A stretch of DNA of 64,000 bases from Planktosalinus sp963977065 (GTDB lineage: Bacteria > Bacteroidota > Bacteroidia > Flavobacteriales > Flavobacteriaceae). The translations under genes were made by a program, and so were the position numbers. Of this stretch, positions 8,718-16,419 are shown piece after piece (within the stretch, counting starts at the first letter, position 1; each line of letters opens with the position of its first letter). The DNA is taken from the NCBI GenBank assembly GCA_963977065.1, contig CAXBNF010000014.1, positions 4,651 through 68,650 on the forward strand, given 5' to 3'. Below the pieces are notes generated by a model. The model made no database searches and had not been told where the DNA came from. It saw nothing but the letters and a program-made list of their open reading frames with translations.

Positions 8718-8772
8718 CAAAATAACAATATTTTTTAATCGATTCAAAGAAATCTTGAACTATTGTTGAATC
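8718..8772 (-). promoter_or_regulatory. Putative promoter and operator of the defence operon
   Basis: Read on the minus strand, TTTG (8745-8748) is followed after exactly 19 bases by TTATTTTG (8718-8725). This matches the Bacteroidota pattern TTTG-N19-TAnnTTTG with one mismatch in the -7 box. The arms GATTCAA (8741-8747) and TTGAATC (8766-8772) form a 7-base inverted repeat that covers the -33 box. This is what an autorepressor operator for the adjacent XRE protein would look like. Operator function is inferred. Confidence 0.5.
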
Positions 8773-8802
8773 AGGATTTCAGGAAATAGAGGAAACCAAG
8801 GA

Positions 8803-10620
8803 TTAATTATCCTTAGGTTCCTCGACTTCCTCGCTTTCCTCAATGGATAGATTGATATAATTATCCTGTTGTTCGCGGTGAATGAGGTTTGATTTTATAA
8901 AATGGGTGATATAACCTTCGGCGGTTTTTGCGGGGATGTTTAAATTCTTTGCAACTTCTAAATATGTCTGTCTGTTAAACGTGGCTGGAAGATTATGAAG
9001 GAATTTTTCTTTACGATTTTTTCTGGAAGGCTTTTGTTCTTCTTCGGGCAATTCGCTGAATACTTTACTGGAATGGATGACTAAAACCTTGATGATTTCA
9101 AGCGAAGCTTGAAAGTCTCTTTCCTCACAAACCAATTTGTTTGAAATATCTCCTGTCTCCAGTATCCGCAAAGCGGAAAACAACATACAGAACCTATAAG
9201 CGATTAAGCCTAATCTGCGGATGGTGGCCATATAATCCAATCCTTGTAGCGTGATGTATTTGCCTTGTATTTTACTAAAAAATGAATTGAATTGTTCTTG
9301 TTGGTCAACCGTAAGATTGAATTGAAATTCTCCATTGCTTTTGAGTAATTTATACAGTTCGTAGAACTCATTTCCTAAGGTTTCAAAGTAATCATCGAGA
9401 CCATTGTCTGTGGTACTCGCGAATACATTTTTCCAAACAGGATTTATATTCATATAGTAAAAAATGAAACGGCTAAATAAACCGTTTTCAGCATTGGGTA
9501 TCAATGCCGAAACTTGTTTTGGCGTCCCCGAAAGCACCGTAGAAAGACACGGGTTTTCAATGTCCACAAATTCGCGGTCAGTTCTGCGGTAATAGGAAAT
9601 TGTTTCGTGATGGAAGGCTTTTCTGAAACCATCGCTGTAATTGCCGTAATCGCTTTTAAAAGCGTGAGCTAAGGTATCTCCTTCGGTTTCAAAAATCAAT
9701 CCTTTGCCATCGCTGTCGCCTAAAAGCTGATAGGCTCCCGTAGAACTATTGTTTGCAGGAATAAAGAGCATTTTTTCAGGAGGTCTTGCAGGTTTTTCAA
9801 CCCCTTCTTCTTTTCCTTTTTTGGCGTTGTATTCCGCTAAATCGAGTTCGTAATGTTGTTTATGTAATTTGGCTTCTTCGCGTAATTCTTTGTGAATGGG
9901 ATTTACCAATTGGCGGCAATGCACCAAACGGCCCTTACCTGCTGAAGCTTGGGCTGTAACGAAAAGAAAGAGATTGGAGAATACTTTTTTACCGTCATAA
10001 ATGCCATAGACTTTTGGTAAACAGGCACTGATTGCGACCAGGGAACCTAACAGCAAAATATCCCTTTCTTCATCAGAAGTTGCGATAGCAACGACCTGTT
10101 GTAGAAATTGAGGAAGTTCAGGATATAGAGATTTTGGGAACGTTGGCATTTTTTCCCGTGTTCGTTCTTCTGAATGAGAATTTTGTTGTTGTTCATTTAT
10201 CCGATGCTTGCGGTTAGCAAGCGAGGAAGCACTGGTGTGTGAAGATTGCGTAGCAATCGAGACACCAGCTTGTTTGGCAAGAAAAAAGAAGCTTTTAAGG
10301 GAAACTCCTTGTCCTTTAGACTTTAGGCAATTGTCAAATTGCTTGTCGCACTCTTTCGTATTGTAGCCTGTATAATATTGGCTGACTCTGTGAAAAAGAG
10401 TTCTTCCAGTTTCTCCAAATTCATCTGCAAAGGCGAAGCCTATATTTATCCAGTCATTGTAATTGGGTGCAATATCAATATCATTTGCTTCAATATTTTT
10501 TATGATTTTTTCAACTTCTGAATAACTGTCTGTCACTGGTTGTGGGCTCTGTTCTGTATGTTGCTGCTGTTGGTTTGTGTTTTCCATCCACTCCAACGGA
10601 TTAAACGTCTTTTTACTCAT
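8803..10620 (-). CDS. PriCT-2/DUF3987 replication protein of the mobile element
   Basis: The 605-residue protein starts with a primase C-terminal type 2 segment (about 33-125; NYNDWINIGFAF and later GVSLKSFFFLAKQAG), then a DUF3987 ATPase-like domain (about 155-540). The latter has a P-loop-like sequence FVTAQASAGKGRLVHC near 220. Proteins of this type occur with VirE-N/AEP primases in Bacteroidota integrative elements and probably act as the helicase part of an element replication module. It starts three bases after the end of the primase gene, so the two are likely co-translated. It lies between integration genes and defence cargo. Confidence 0.82.
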   Translation of the reverse strand: MSKKTFNPLEWMENTNQQQQHTEQSPQPVTDSYSEVEKIIKNIEANDIDIAPNYNDWINIGFAFADEFGETGRTLFHRVSQYYTGYNTKECDKQFDNCLKSKGQGVSLKSFFFLAKQAGVSIATQSSHTSASSLANRKHRINEQQQNSHSEERTREKMPTFPKSLYPELPQFLQQVVAIATSDEERDILLLGSLVAISACLPKVYGIYDGKKVFSNLFLFVTAQASAGKGRLVHCRQLVNPIHKELREEAKLHKQHYELDLAEYNAKKGKEEGVEKPARPPEKMLFIPANNSSTGAYQLLGDSDGKGLIFETEGDTLAHAFKSDYGNYSDGFRKAFHHETISYYRRTDREFVDIENPCLSTVLSGTPKQVSALIPNAENGLFSRFIFYYMNINPVWKNVFASTTDNGLDDYFETLGNEFYELYKLLKSNGEFQFNLTVDQQEQFNSFFSKIQGKYITLQGLDYMATIRRLGLIAYRFCMLFSALRILETGDISNKLVCEERDFQASLEIIKVLVIHSSKVFSELPEEEQKPSRKNRKEKFLHNLPATFNRQTYLEVAKNLNIPAKTAEGYITHFIKSNLIHREQQDNYINLSIEESEEVEEPKDN

Positions 10621-10623
10621 TTT

Positions 10624-11544
10624 TTATAAATATTTTGGATTGATAAAAACATTTGGGTCGTATGGCAAAAAACAGGCTCTTGAAATGTCCTTGCCGGAAT
10701 TATCTACCTCCAAGTTGTATGTGTGTTGAATGTAGTTGGCGACCGCTATAAAGAAATCCTGGTGTTTGACTTTTGTAAGTTCTACGGGAATAATCCATTT
10801 TAAACCATCACCGGAAGGTGATGTAAAAAGAAGTTCGGTTTCGAAGTATTGATCCTGGAGTAAACTTTCTTTTAAGTGGGAAATATCAGGAATGTGGTCA
10901 AAGTCAATGGTTAGAAGTCCCGAATGCTTTTTAAGGTTCTTATCGTTCCGTTTTGAAAATAAACCAGAAAAGGTCACATAATCGAAATGAAACGCCTTAT
11001 ACTTTCGGGCTTTCTTCACGTCTTGAATTTTGCGAAGTGTACTTGTACACGAAGCAAAATCATCTCCTTTGATGAGGTGGAACACCTCAACCAAAGAGGC
11101 TTGCCGATTTGGGATTATATTGGATACAGGTTTTTGAAAATAGCTGAACACGGGCGAAGCCTGTGTTGCGATTTCGGGAAAATCAACCGCAGGTTGGAGT
11201 TCTTCTTGATTGTAAAAACTGTTCTTTTGACCAATACGTAGATGCAGTGCTTCATTCAATTTTATCAATAAATCCTGTTCTTCTAATGTTTTAAAGTGAT
11301 ATGATGCAAACTCAAAAATATCTCCTTTAAAATCGGTTAGTTCTGTATCATAGTGTTGGGCAACATTATCAACAATATTAATTTGTAATGTGTCCTTTCC
11401 GCCGTTAAATGGGTTTCGGGTTATCCCGCAGTCCCTTCCCTTTAGGGAAAGGACTGATTCAGGATAATACTGCCGTAGGATGTAGGCATAAACTTTCAAC
11501 CCATAATGCGTCTTGTTTAGAATTGCTTCTTTACTTATTTCCAT
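10624..11544 (-). CDS. AEP-type primase (BT4734/VirE N-terminal-like)
   Basis: I place the start at the ATG at 11544 (MEISKEAILN), giving 306 residues. A longer frame to 11649 exists but lies within the preceding HTH gene. The C-terminal half has LTIDFDHI with Asp214 and Asp216, then SPSGDGLKWI (243-251), matching the metal-binding and catalytic elements of the archaeo-eukaryotic primase fold as in VirE-N/BT4734 proteins. The N-terminal part (RNPFNGGKDTLQINI, 43-57) resembles the region preceding such primases. Together with the downstream DUF3987 protein it forms an element replication module. The start overlaps the end of the preceding HTH gene by 14 bases. Confidence 0.8.
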   Translation of the reverse strand: MEISKEAILNKTHYGLKVYAYILRQYYPESVLSLKGRDCGITRNPFNGGKDTLQINIVDNVAQHYDTELTDFKGDIFEFASYHFKTLEEQDLLIKLNEALHLRIGQKNSFYNQEELQPAVDFPEIATQASPVFSYFQKPVSNIIPNRQASLVEVFHLIKGDDFASCTSTLRKIQDVKKARKYKAFHFDYVTFSGLFSKRNDKNLKKHSGLLTIDFDHIPDISHLKESLLQDQYFETELLFTSPSGDGLKWIIPVELTKVKHQDFFIAVANYIQHTYNLEVDNSGKDISRACFLPYDPNVFINPKYL

Positions 11545-11827
11545 CGCATTTGAAATTTGGGTTATAGTAATGGTCTTGCAAAAGCTTCTCAATGTCAGAT
11601 ACTTTGTAATAAAATTTACCGCGTATCCGGCTAAAGGGAATAGTACCATTCGTCCGGAGCGTTTGCAGGGTGCGCTGACTGATGTGGAGCATTTGCATTA
11701 CGTCCTGATTGTCAATCCACGTATCTTTTAGGCGTTCTACTCTCGTTGCCCTGGTAATGTCGATACGTGTTTTTAGGTCCTTAATCTCTTGGGAGAGTGC
11801 CAAGAGCAAATCGATTATCTCTGTCAT
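11531..11827 (-). CDS. Small HTH_17-type DNA-binding protein
   Basis: The 98-residue protein has a short helical N-terminus and a MerR/excisionase-like helix-turn-helix at about 40-85 (WIDNQDVMQMLHISQRTLQTLRT, then IPFSRIRGKFYYKVSDIEKLL). Proteins of this kind occur in pairs in Bacteroidota integrative elements, ahead of the primase genes, and probably regulate excision or replication. It overlaps the neighbouring HTH gene by 4 bases and the primase gene by 14 bases. Its exact target is unknown. Confidence 0.85.
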   Translation of the reverse strand: MTEIIDLLLALSQEIKDLKTRIDITRATRVERLKDTWIDNQDVMQMLHISQRTLQTLRTNGTIPFSRIRGKFYYKVSDIEKLLQDHYYNPNFKCDGNK

Positions 11828-12123
11828 AGCTTTACCCTCCCTTTTTTGATAAGATAATTAGCTGCTTGCTTGTCGATTTCCTCCTGTGTGGTATTGCGGT
11901 TACGCAATAACCACTCTTCCAATTCTGCACGGTTGAAATACAATTTTTTACCGTTGGGTTTGTAATGAGGAATACTGCCGGCACTTGTAAGTTTGTACAA
12001 GTGGGATTGTGATAATTCTAAGTACTTACAAGCTTCATTGAAGTTGAGTACATTCTTCAGAATGATGTTCTGGTCTAATACGTGTTTCTCGATTATTTCG
12101 AGTCTTTTTAAAATTTCGTCCAT
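11824..12123 (-). CDS. Small HTH_17-type DNA-binding protein
   Basis: I choose the ATG at 12123 (MDEILKRLEIIEKH), giving 99 residues. A longer frame to 12171 adds an unrelated leader. The core at about 27-72 reads LNFNEACKYLELSQSHLYKL and IPHYKPNGKKLYFNRAELEEWL, the standard excisionase-like winged HTH. It overlaps the next HTH gene by 4 bases. The two look like paralogues with swapped specificity and probably act on the element's own DNA as excision or copy-number regulators. That role is inferred from family and context. Confidence 0.82.
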   Translation of the reverse strand: MDEILKRLEIIEKHVLDQNIILKNVLNFNEACKYLELSQSHLYKLTSAGSIPHYKPNGKKLYFNRAELEEWLLRNRNTTQEEIDKQAANYLIKKGRVKL

Positions 12124-12281
12124 TGCTATTATATTTTGGAATAGATAAATGGACAATTGGCCAATTGTCATTCTTGGGTTTCAAGAACAGGACAAAGGTT
12201 TAAAAAGAGTGGGACGATTTTAGTAAGGGTGTAAGCTAAGGGTAAGGTAACAGTAAGATTTCTTACTATTCTTACTGTTTA

Positions 12282-13235
12282 TTATTGCAGTTGTTGGATT
12301 TTTTTATCAATCTCTTCCTTTTCTTTCGTGTTATGAACTTTGTTTTTGTAGAGATTATTCGCTTTTAACGGTACACCAGTTAGGGTAATGAACTTGTTGG
12401 AGCGCTCAATTGAGGCGGGTTTAAGATTGGTGAAAAAAGGATTCAGCTGAGAAACAATGTAGCTGAATTGAGTAGTTTCACATTCAAGATAAATTTTATA
12501 ATCCAACTGATTGTAATCTGATGATATTAAAAGTTGATATAGCTGTTCAACATTTGTTTCAATTTTCAGCAAATCAATTTTCAGCTGTAATTGTTGGAGA
12601 ACTTTGAGTAAAATGGAAGTGTCTGTTTTTGTGAAATTAAAGGAGGTCTTTGTATTTCTAATCGTCTTGGAGCTACCTTTTTCTACAGTTAAAACACTTT
12701 TCTTTTCCTTTTTACAAATACTGTCAGTTCCAAAATCAGGGTCATTGAAATATTTTTCGGCTAATTCTGGAATAGTGTAAGCGGGATTGGTTGAATATTG
12801 ACCGTATTGCTCCTGCAGTTCGGCATATAATCGGAGCGCGGAAATTTTTAGGTAGTGGATAATATAATTATCATCGGTTCTTAAATCATCATCAATCTGT
12901 CTGTTTTCAATATAATAGGCGATGTCTTGTAAGTATTTTGTGAATTTGTTTTCGAAGATACCGTAAGCGAATTTATTTTCTTCCATAATGGCATTAGAAG
13001 GAAATTCCTCAAGAAATGACTGTATTATTTTTTCTGTTTCATTACGGATTACTTGCTGATAATATTCCTTTTTACTGTTCAAAGGACGCTTGAACTTTAT
13101 TTCAAAAGCAGCATTGGAAGCCAAAGACACTTTATCTATATGAGTTAAAAGCAAGGTGTACTCGTGCTCTGTTTTATTGTCTCTATGAATTCCTCTCGTT
13201 ATAGACACCAGGGATGAAAAAATATTACCACTCAT
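12282..13235 (-). CDS. Unrecognised integrase-linked protein
   Basis: The 317-residue protein is not recognised. It is charged, mostly helical, and has no signal peptide or membrane segment. A Ser/Thr/Lys-rich linker near 180-205 separates an N-terminal helical part from a C-terminal part with a possible coiled segment (LLKVLQQLQLKIDLLKIE). Its ATG shares one base with the integrase stop (TAATG), so the two are translationally coupled. Bacteroidota elements often carry a protein of this size directly after the integrase, and a role as an integration accessory factor is possible but unproven. Confidence 0.75.
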   Translation of the reverse strand: MSGNIFSSLVSITRGIHRDNKTEHEYTLLLTHIDKVSLASNAAFEIKFKRPLNSKKEYYQQVIRNETEKIIQSFLEEFPSNAIMEENKFAYGIFENKFTKYLQDIAYYIENRQIDDDLRTDDNYIIHYLKISALRLYAELQEQYGQYSTNPAYTIPELAEKYFNDPDFGTDSICKKEKKSVLTVEKGSSKTIRNTKTSFNFTKTDTSILLKVLQQLQLKIDLLKIETNVEQLYQLLISSDYNQLDYKIYLECETTQFSYIVSQLNPFFTNLKPASIERSNKFITLTGVPLKANNLYKNKVHNTKEKEEIDKKIQQLQ

Positions 13236-14329
13236 TATAAGTCAAGTTGAATTTTGTTAGCTGCTTCTTTCTTCTTTTCATCAATAACCTTGGCGTAAAT
13301 CTGTGTGGTTCTTAATTCTCTATGGCCAAGAAGTTTTGATACGGTATAAATGTCGGTACCTGCCGAAAGTTGTAAAGTAGCGTATGTATGCCGAGCGCAA
13401 TGAAAGGTAATGGTTTTGGAAATGCCGGCTTTCATCATCCACTGCTGTAATTTTAGATTATGCCACGCTGAATATTTTAACCCTTTGAATACTCTTTCAT
13501 CCTTATCTTGACGTTCTCCAAGCAAGCCGAAGGCTTGGGCGGAGATAGGAAGCGTTTCTGCTCCTTTAGTTTTCTTTTGTCTGAAACGTATGTAATAACC
13601 CATTTCATTGGAGTGTTGAACTTCTGACCAAAGTAGTTTATTTATGTCTGACCAGCGTAATCCAGTTAAGCAAGAAAATATGAAAGCTGTTTTCATTTGT
13701 GGAATTTCACATTCCGCTTTAACCGCAGCTTGAAGTTCTTCAAGGGTTAGGAATTCGCGCTGAGGTTCGCCTTGCTTAAAACCATCAATTCCTTCTGCCG
13801 GATTGGTGGGAATGATGCCGTCTTTAACAGCTTGTTTCAATGCCGCTCTAAGTTTATTGAAATATGAGTATTTGGAGTTTTGGGAAAGACTTTGGTTGCC
13901 TTTCGTTTTTACTTCCTTATCCAGGAACTCTTTAAAGCCTTGGACAAACTCTCTGTTTACTTCCGAAAAAGTAGTATCCCAAGGAATGTAGGATTTTAAG
14001 TGCTTTAGCATACTGTCCCAATTGCCGTAATTGCCGGTGCTGTCTTTTCTTTTTTCAGTCAGTAGCTCAATGTAATTGGTGAAGCTGGCTTTTAGTTTTT
14101 CGTTGTCCCTGAAACCATATACACCGTTTTGGATTTCGATTTGTCGCTGGGCCCGAATGGTTTCTGCTAACTGCAAGGTCTTCTTGTTGACTTCTTTCGC
14201 TTCTTTGGTTTTGGCCGCGGGGTCAAGGTAGAGTTTAAGGTATTCGGCTTTGCGTTTACCTTTGTGGTAATAATCCAAGTATAAACTGGTTTTACCACCT
14301 TGATTGCGTTTTCTTAGTGTTACCTTCAT
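13235..14329 (-). CDS. Tyrosine recombinase (element integrase)
   Basis: The 364-residue protein has an N-terminal arm-binding region, a SAM-like core-binding domain (about 78-175) and a catalytic domain (about 193-355). The catalytic residues are present: Arg225 in LTGLRWSD, a Lys in KKTKG (252-256), His310 and Arg313 in HCARH, His336 in LLGHRELRTT, and the nucleophile Tyr345 in QIYAKV. It should integrate and excise the island. Its start shares one base with the stop of the putative excisionase gene. It lies 593 bases from the 3' end of mnmE, the inferred attachment site. Confidence 0.95.
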   Translation of the reverse strand: MKVTLRKRNQGGKTSLYLDYYHKGKRKAEYLKLYLDPAAKTKEAKEVNKKTLQLAETIRAQRQIEIQNGVYGFRDNEKLKASFTNYIELLTEKRKDSTGNYGNWDSMLKHLKSYIPWDTTFSEVNREFVQGFKEFLDKEVKTKGNQSLSQNSKYSYFNKLRAALKQAVKDGIIPTNPAEGIDGFKQGEPQREFLTLEELQAAVKAECEIPQMKTAFIFSCLTGLRWSDINKLLWSEVQHSNEMGYYIRFRQKKTKGAETLPISAQAFGLLGERQDKDERVFKGLKYSAWHNLKLQQWMMKAGISKTITFHCARHTYATLQLSAGTDIYTVSKLLGHRELRTTQIYAKVIDEKKKEAANKIQLDL

Positions 14330-14679
14330 TATTGAAAAAGTTTATCGATTTCGGTTCTCTGGATAATGGTACGTCTCCCAATTTTTCCGGCTTTTATGTT
14401 TCCGCTCTTAATCTGACGATATATCGTCATTCGGCTTGTACCTAATAATTTGCAGGTTTCATCTATACTTAAGAAGTCCTTGTCCTTTAATTGCTCTTGA
14501 TTGAATTCCATTCGTTGAACACTTACTGGAGCCACTTGCTGGATTTTCTCATCTCGCTTGCGTTTTTTGTAATTTCTCGAGGCGCATTTGTGACTACAGA
14601 ATTTGGTTACAGTAGTTCGGGCGATAAATGAATTTCCGCAATCTTGACAAATTTTACGTATTTCGATGTTGCTGCTCAT
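14329..14679 (-). CDS. Putative excisionase with zinc knuckle and HTH
   Basis: The 116-residue protein combines an N-terminal four-cysteine knuckle (CQDC at 11-14 and CSHKC at 28-32), a basic stretch (YKKRKRDEK), and a C-terminal HTH_17 excisionase-like domain (FLSIDETCKLLGTSRMTIYRQI, about 69-90, then IKAGKIGRRTII). It is the gene closest to the attachment site, directly before the integrase gene and sharing one base with it. This suggests a directionality factor binding the nearby TTAGCAACA repeats. That binding is inferred. Confidence 0.85.
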   Translation of the reverse strand: MSSNIEIRKICQDCGNSFIARTTVTKFCSHKCASRNYKKRKRDEKIQQVAPVSVQRMEFNQEQLKDKDFLSIDETCKLLGTSRMTIYRQIKSGNIKAGKIGRRTIIQRTEIDKLFQ

Positions 14680-14774
14680 TGTATAATCTTTTTAGGCTTG
14701 TTTCTGTCACTGGAGGTATCTGGAAATATCAGTATGTATCTGTATGTAACATCATTTCGCCACGGTCTAAAAAA

Positions 14775-14858
14775 TCTGTTGTTAGCAACAGATTTGTTGC
14801 TATTAGCAACAAATTAGAAACAAATATAAGCAATAAAAAGGAAAATTAGCAACAAATA
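14775..14858. repeat. Cluster of TTAGCAACA repeats, candidate Int/Xis arm sites
   Basis: TTAGCAACA occurs at 14782-14790, 14803-14811 and 14846-14854, offset by 21 and 43 bases, close to two and four helical turns. Two perfect hairpin-like inverted repeats are built from it: TCTGTTG-TTAG-CAACAGA (14775-14792) and ATTTGTTGCT-ATT-AGCAACAAAT (14792-14814). The cluster lies between the putative excisionase gene and the mnmE attachment site, where arm-type or operator sites are expected. Function is inferred. Confidence 0.6.
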
Positions 14859-14921
14859 AAGGAAAGAAAAACCATCTAATAGTAAGAAAAAGAAGGGTTT
14901 AGGGTAGTAAGGGAAATGTAA

Positions 14922-14939
14922 TTACTTCCCTATACAGAA
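14922..14939. other. Putative attachment site at the 3' end of mnmE
   Basis: The last 18 bases of mnmE read TTCTGTATAGGGAAGTAA on the coding strand, differing at one position from the 18-base attB of Salmonella genomic island 1 (TTCTGTATTGGGAAGTAA) in the homologous gene. The bases encode the conserved FCIGK-stop end. Just outside the stop an inverted GGGAA-N10-TTCCC (14911-14930) could form core-type arms. No second copy was seen in this window, so the other end of the island should lie to the left of position 1. Confidence 0.6.
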
Positions 14940-16310
14940 ATTGGCAAAAATATTCCCAAGCAGCTCATCATTAGTAACTTGACCGGTAATCTCACCAAAA
15001 TAAAAGAGTGCCTGGCGTATGTCAATTGCCAGTAGATCACCACTTAAATTTTCTTGCAAACCAAGTTGTACTTTTTTGATTTCTTCAAGGGCCTTATTAA
15101 GGCTATCATAGTGCCTTGCATTGGTCACAATGGTATCACCGGATGTTAATACACCGGTATTAACGAGTGAAAGTAATTTCTCTTTGAGCTGTTCGATACC
15201 GTCTTGCTTCAAAGCACTGATTAAAATAGCATCAGGAAATTTTTTAGTGAGTTTTTGGATACTTTTGTCAGATAGTAAATCGGTTTTATTGGCGATTAGC
15301 AATACTTTCTTTTGAGGATATTTATTTTTTATTTTGTTGATTTCAACTTCCAGCGCTGTAAAGTTATTTGCATATCCATTGGCATCAAATAAAAACAATA
15401 CTAATCGCGCCTGATTGATTTTCTCATAGGTTTTTGAAATACCGATTGATTCAATAGTGTCCACAGTATCTCTTATTCCGGCGGTATCTATAAACCGAAA
15501 GCCAATTCCTTTGATGGTGAGTTCGTCTTCAATGGCATCACGGGTTGTTCCGGCAATGTCTGAAACTATAGCCCGTTCTTCGTTAAGCAATGCATTAAGG
15601 AGTGTCGATTTTCCAGCATTTGGAGCTCCTGCAATTGCCACGGGAATTCCATTTTTGATAACATTTCCCGTGGCAAAAGAGTCGATGAGTTTTTTGAGAA
15701 CATTTTCAATTTTGACAAGCAAGGCTTCAAATTGTTTTCGATCTGCAAACTCCACATCTTCCTCAGCAAAATCGAGTTCGAGTTCGATGAGCGAGGCAAA
15801 ATTGAGTAGTTCTTCCCTTAGGTTTGCAATTTCGTTGCTAAAACCACCGCGCATTTGTTGTATAGCGACTTGATGAGCAGCTTCATTTTCACTGGCGATG
15901 AGGTCTGCAACTGCTTCAGCTTGGCTTAGGTCCATTTTTCCGTTAAGGAAAGCTCTCAATGTGAACTCCCCGGCTTGCGCACTGCGGCATCCTTTTCGCA
16001 ATAATAATTGTATGATTTCTTGTTGAATATATGAGCTTCCATGGCATGAAAATTCAACTGTATCTTCTCCAGTGTAAGATTTCGGATTTTTGAAAACGGA
16101 TGCCAGCACTTCGTCAATTACTTTTTTTCCATCGATGATATGACCCAGAAGTATGGTGTGTGTAGGTTGATTTTTTAAATCTTTCCCATGAATGGATTTA
16201 AAAACTGATGCTCCAATAGTAATTGCATCTGGTCCCGAAAGCCTTATAACTGCTATTGCACCGGCTCCGGAAGGTGTGGCCAGGGCAACAATGGTATCTT
16301 GATTATACAT
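14922..16310 (-). CDS. mnmE: tRNA modification GTPase MnmE (TrmE)
   Basis: I start this at ATG 16310 (MYNQDTIVALATPSGAGAIAVIRLSG), giving 462 residues, close to the 454 of the E. coli protein. A longer frame to 16367 adds a non-homologous leader. The protein has the tetrahydrofolate-binding N-domain, a helical domain, an inserted G domain (GAPNAGKSTLLN, DIAGTTRD, DTAGIR, NKTD) and the C-terminal FCIGK with the Cys needed for modification. With MnmG it installs the 5-carboxymethylaminomethyl group on wobble uridine of certain tRNAs. A TACCTTTG box on the minus strand (16317-16324) lies immediately upstream. The island is inserted right after its stop codon. Confidence 0.97.
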   Translation of the reverse strand: MYNQDTIVALATPSGAGAIAVIRLSGPDAITIGASVFKSIHGKDLKNQPTHTILLGHIIDGKKVIDEVLASVFKNPKSYTGEDTVEFSCHGSSYIQQEIIQLLLRKGCRSAQAGEFTLRAFLNGKMDLSQAEAVADLIASENEAAHQVAIQQMRGGFSNEIANLREELLNFASLIELELDFAEEDVEFADRKQFEALLVKIENVLKKLIDSFATGNVIKNGIPVAIAGAPNAGKSTLLNALLNEERAIVSDIAGTTRDAIEDELTIKGIGFRFIDTAGIRDTVDTIESIGISKTYEKINQARLVLFLFDANGYANNFTALEVEINKIKNKYPQKKVLLIANKTDLLSDKSIQKLTKKFPDAILISALKQDGIEQLKEKLLSLVNTGVLTSGDTIVTNARHYDSLNKALEEIKKVQLGLQENLSGDLLAIDIRQALFYFGEITGQVTNDELLGNIFANFCIGK

Positions 16311-16419
16311 ATTTGTCAAAGGTACAAAGAAGTTGGTTTGTATGGAGAAAATATGCGCTACTATCAATTAAATAAGGAAAAATCATATAATTTTTTACCT
16401 TTAACAAATAAATAATATA

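Noticed and set aside
14775..14858. Small CRISPR array
   Set aside because: Repeats are 9 bases long, partly inverted and unevenly spaced, with no spacers and no cas genes nearby.
14680..14921. tRNA gene as integration target
   Set aside because: No tRNA-like fold was found; the mnmE 3' end with its 18-base match explains the site better.
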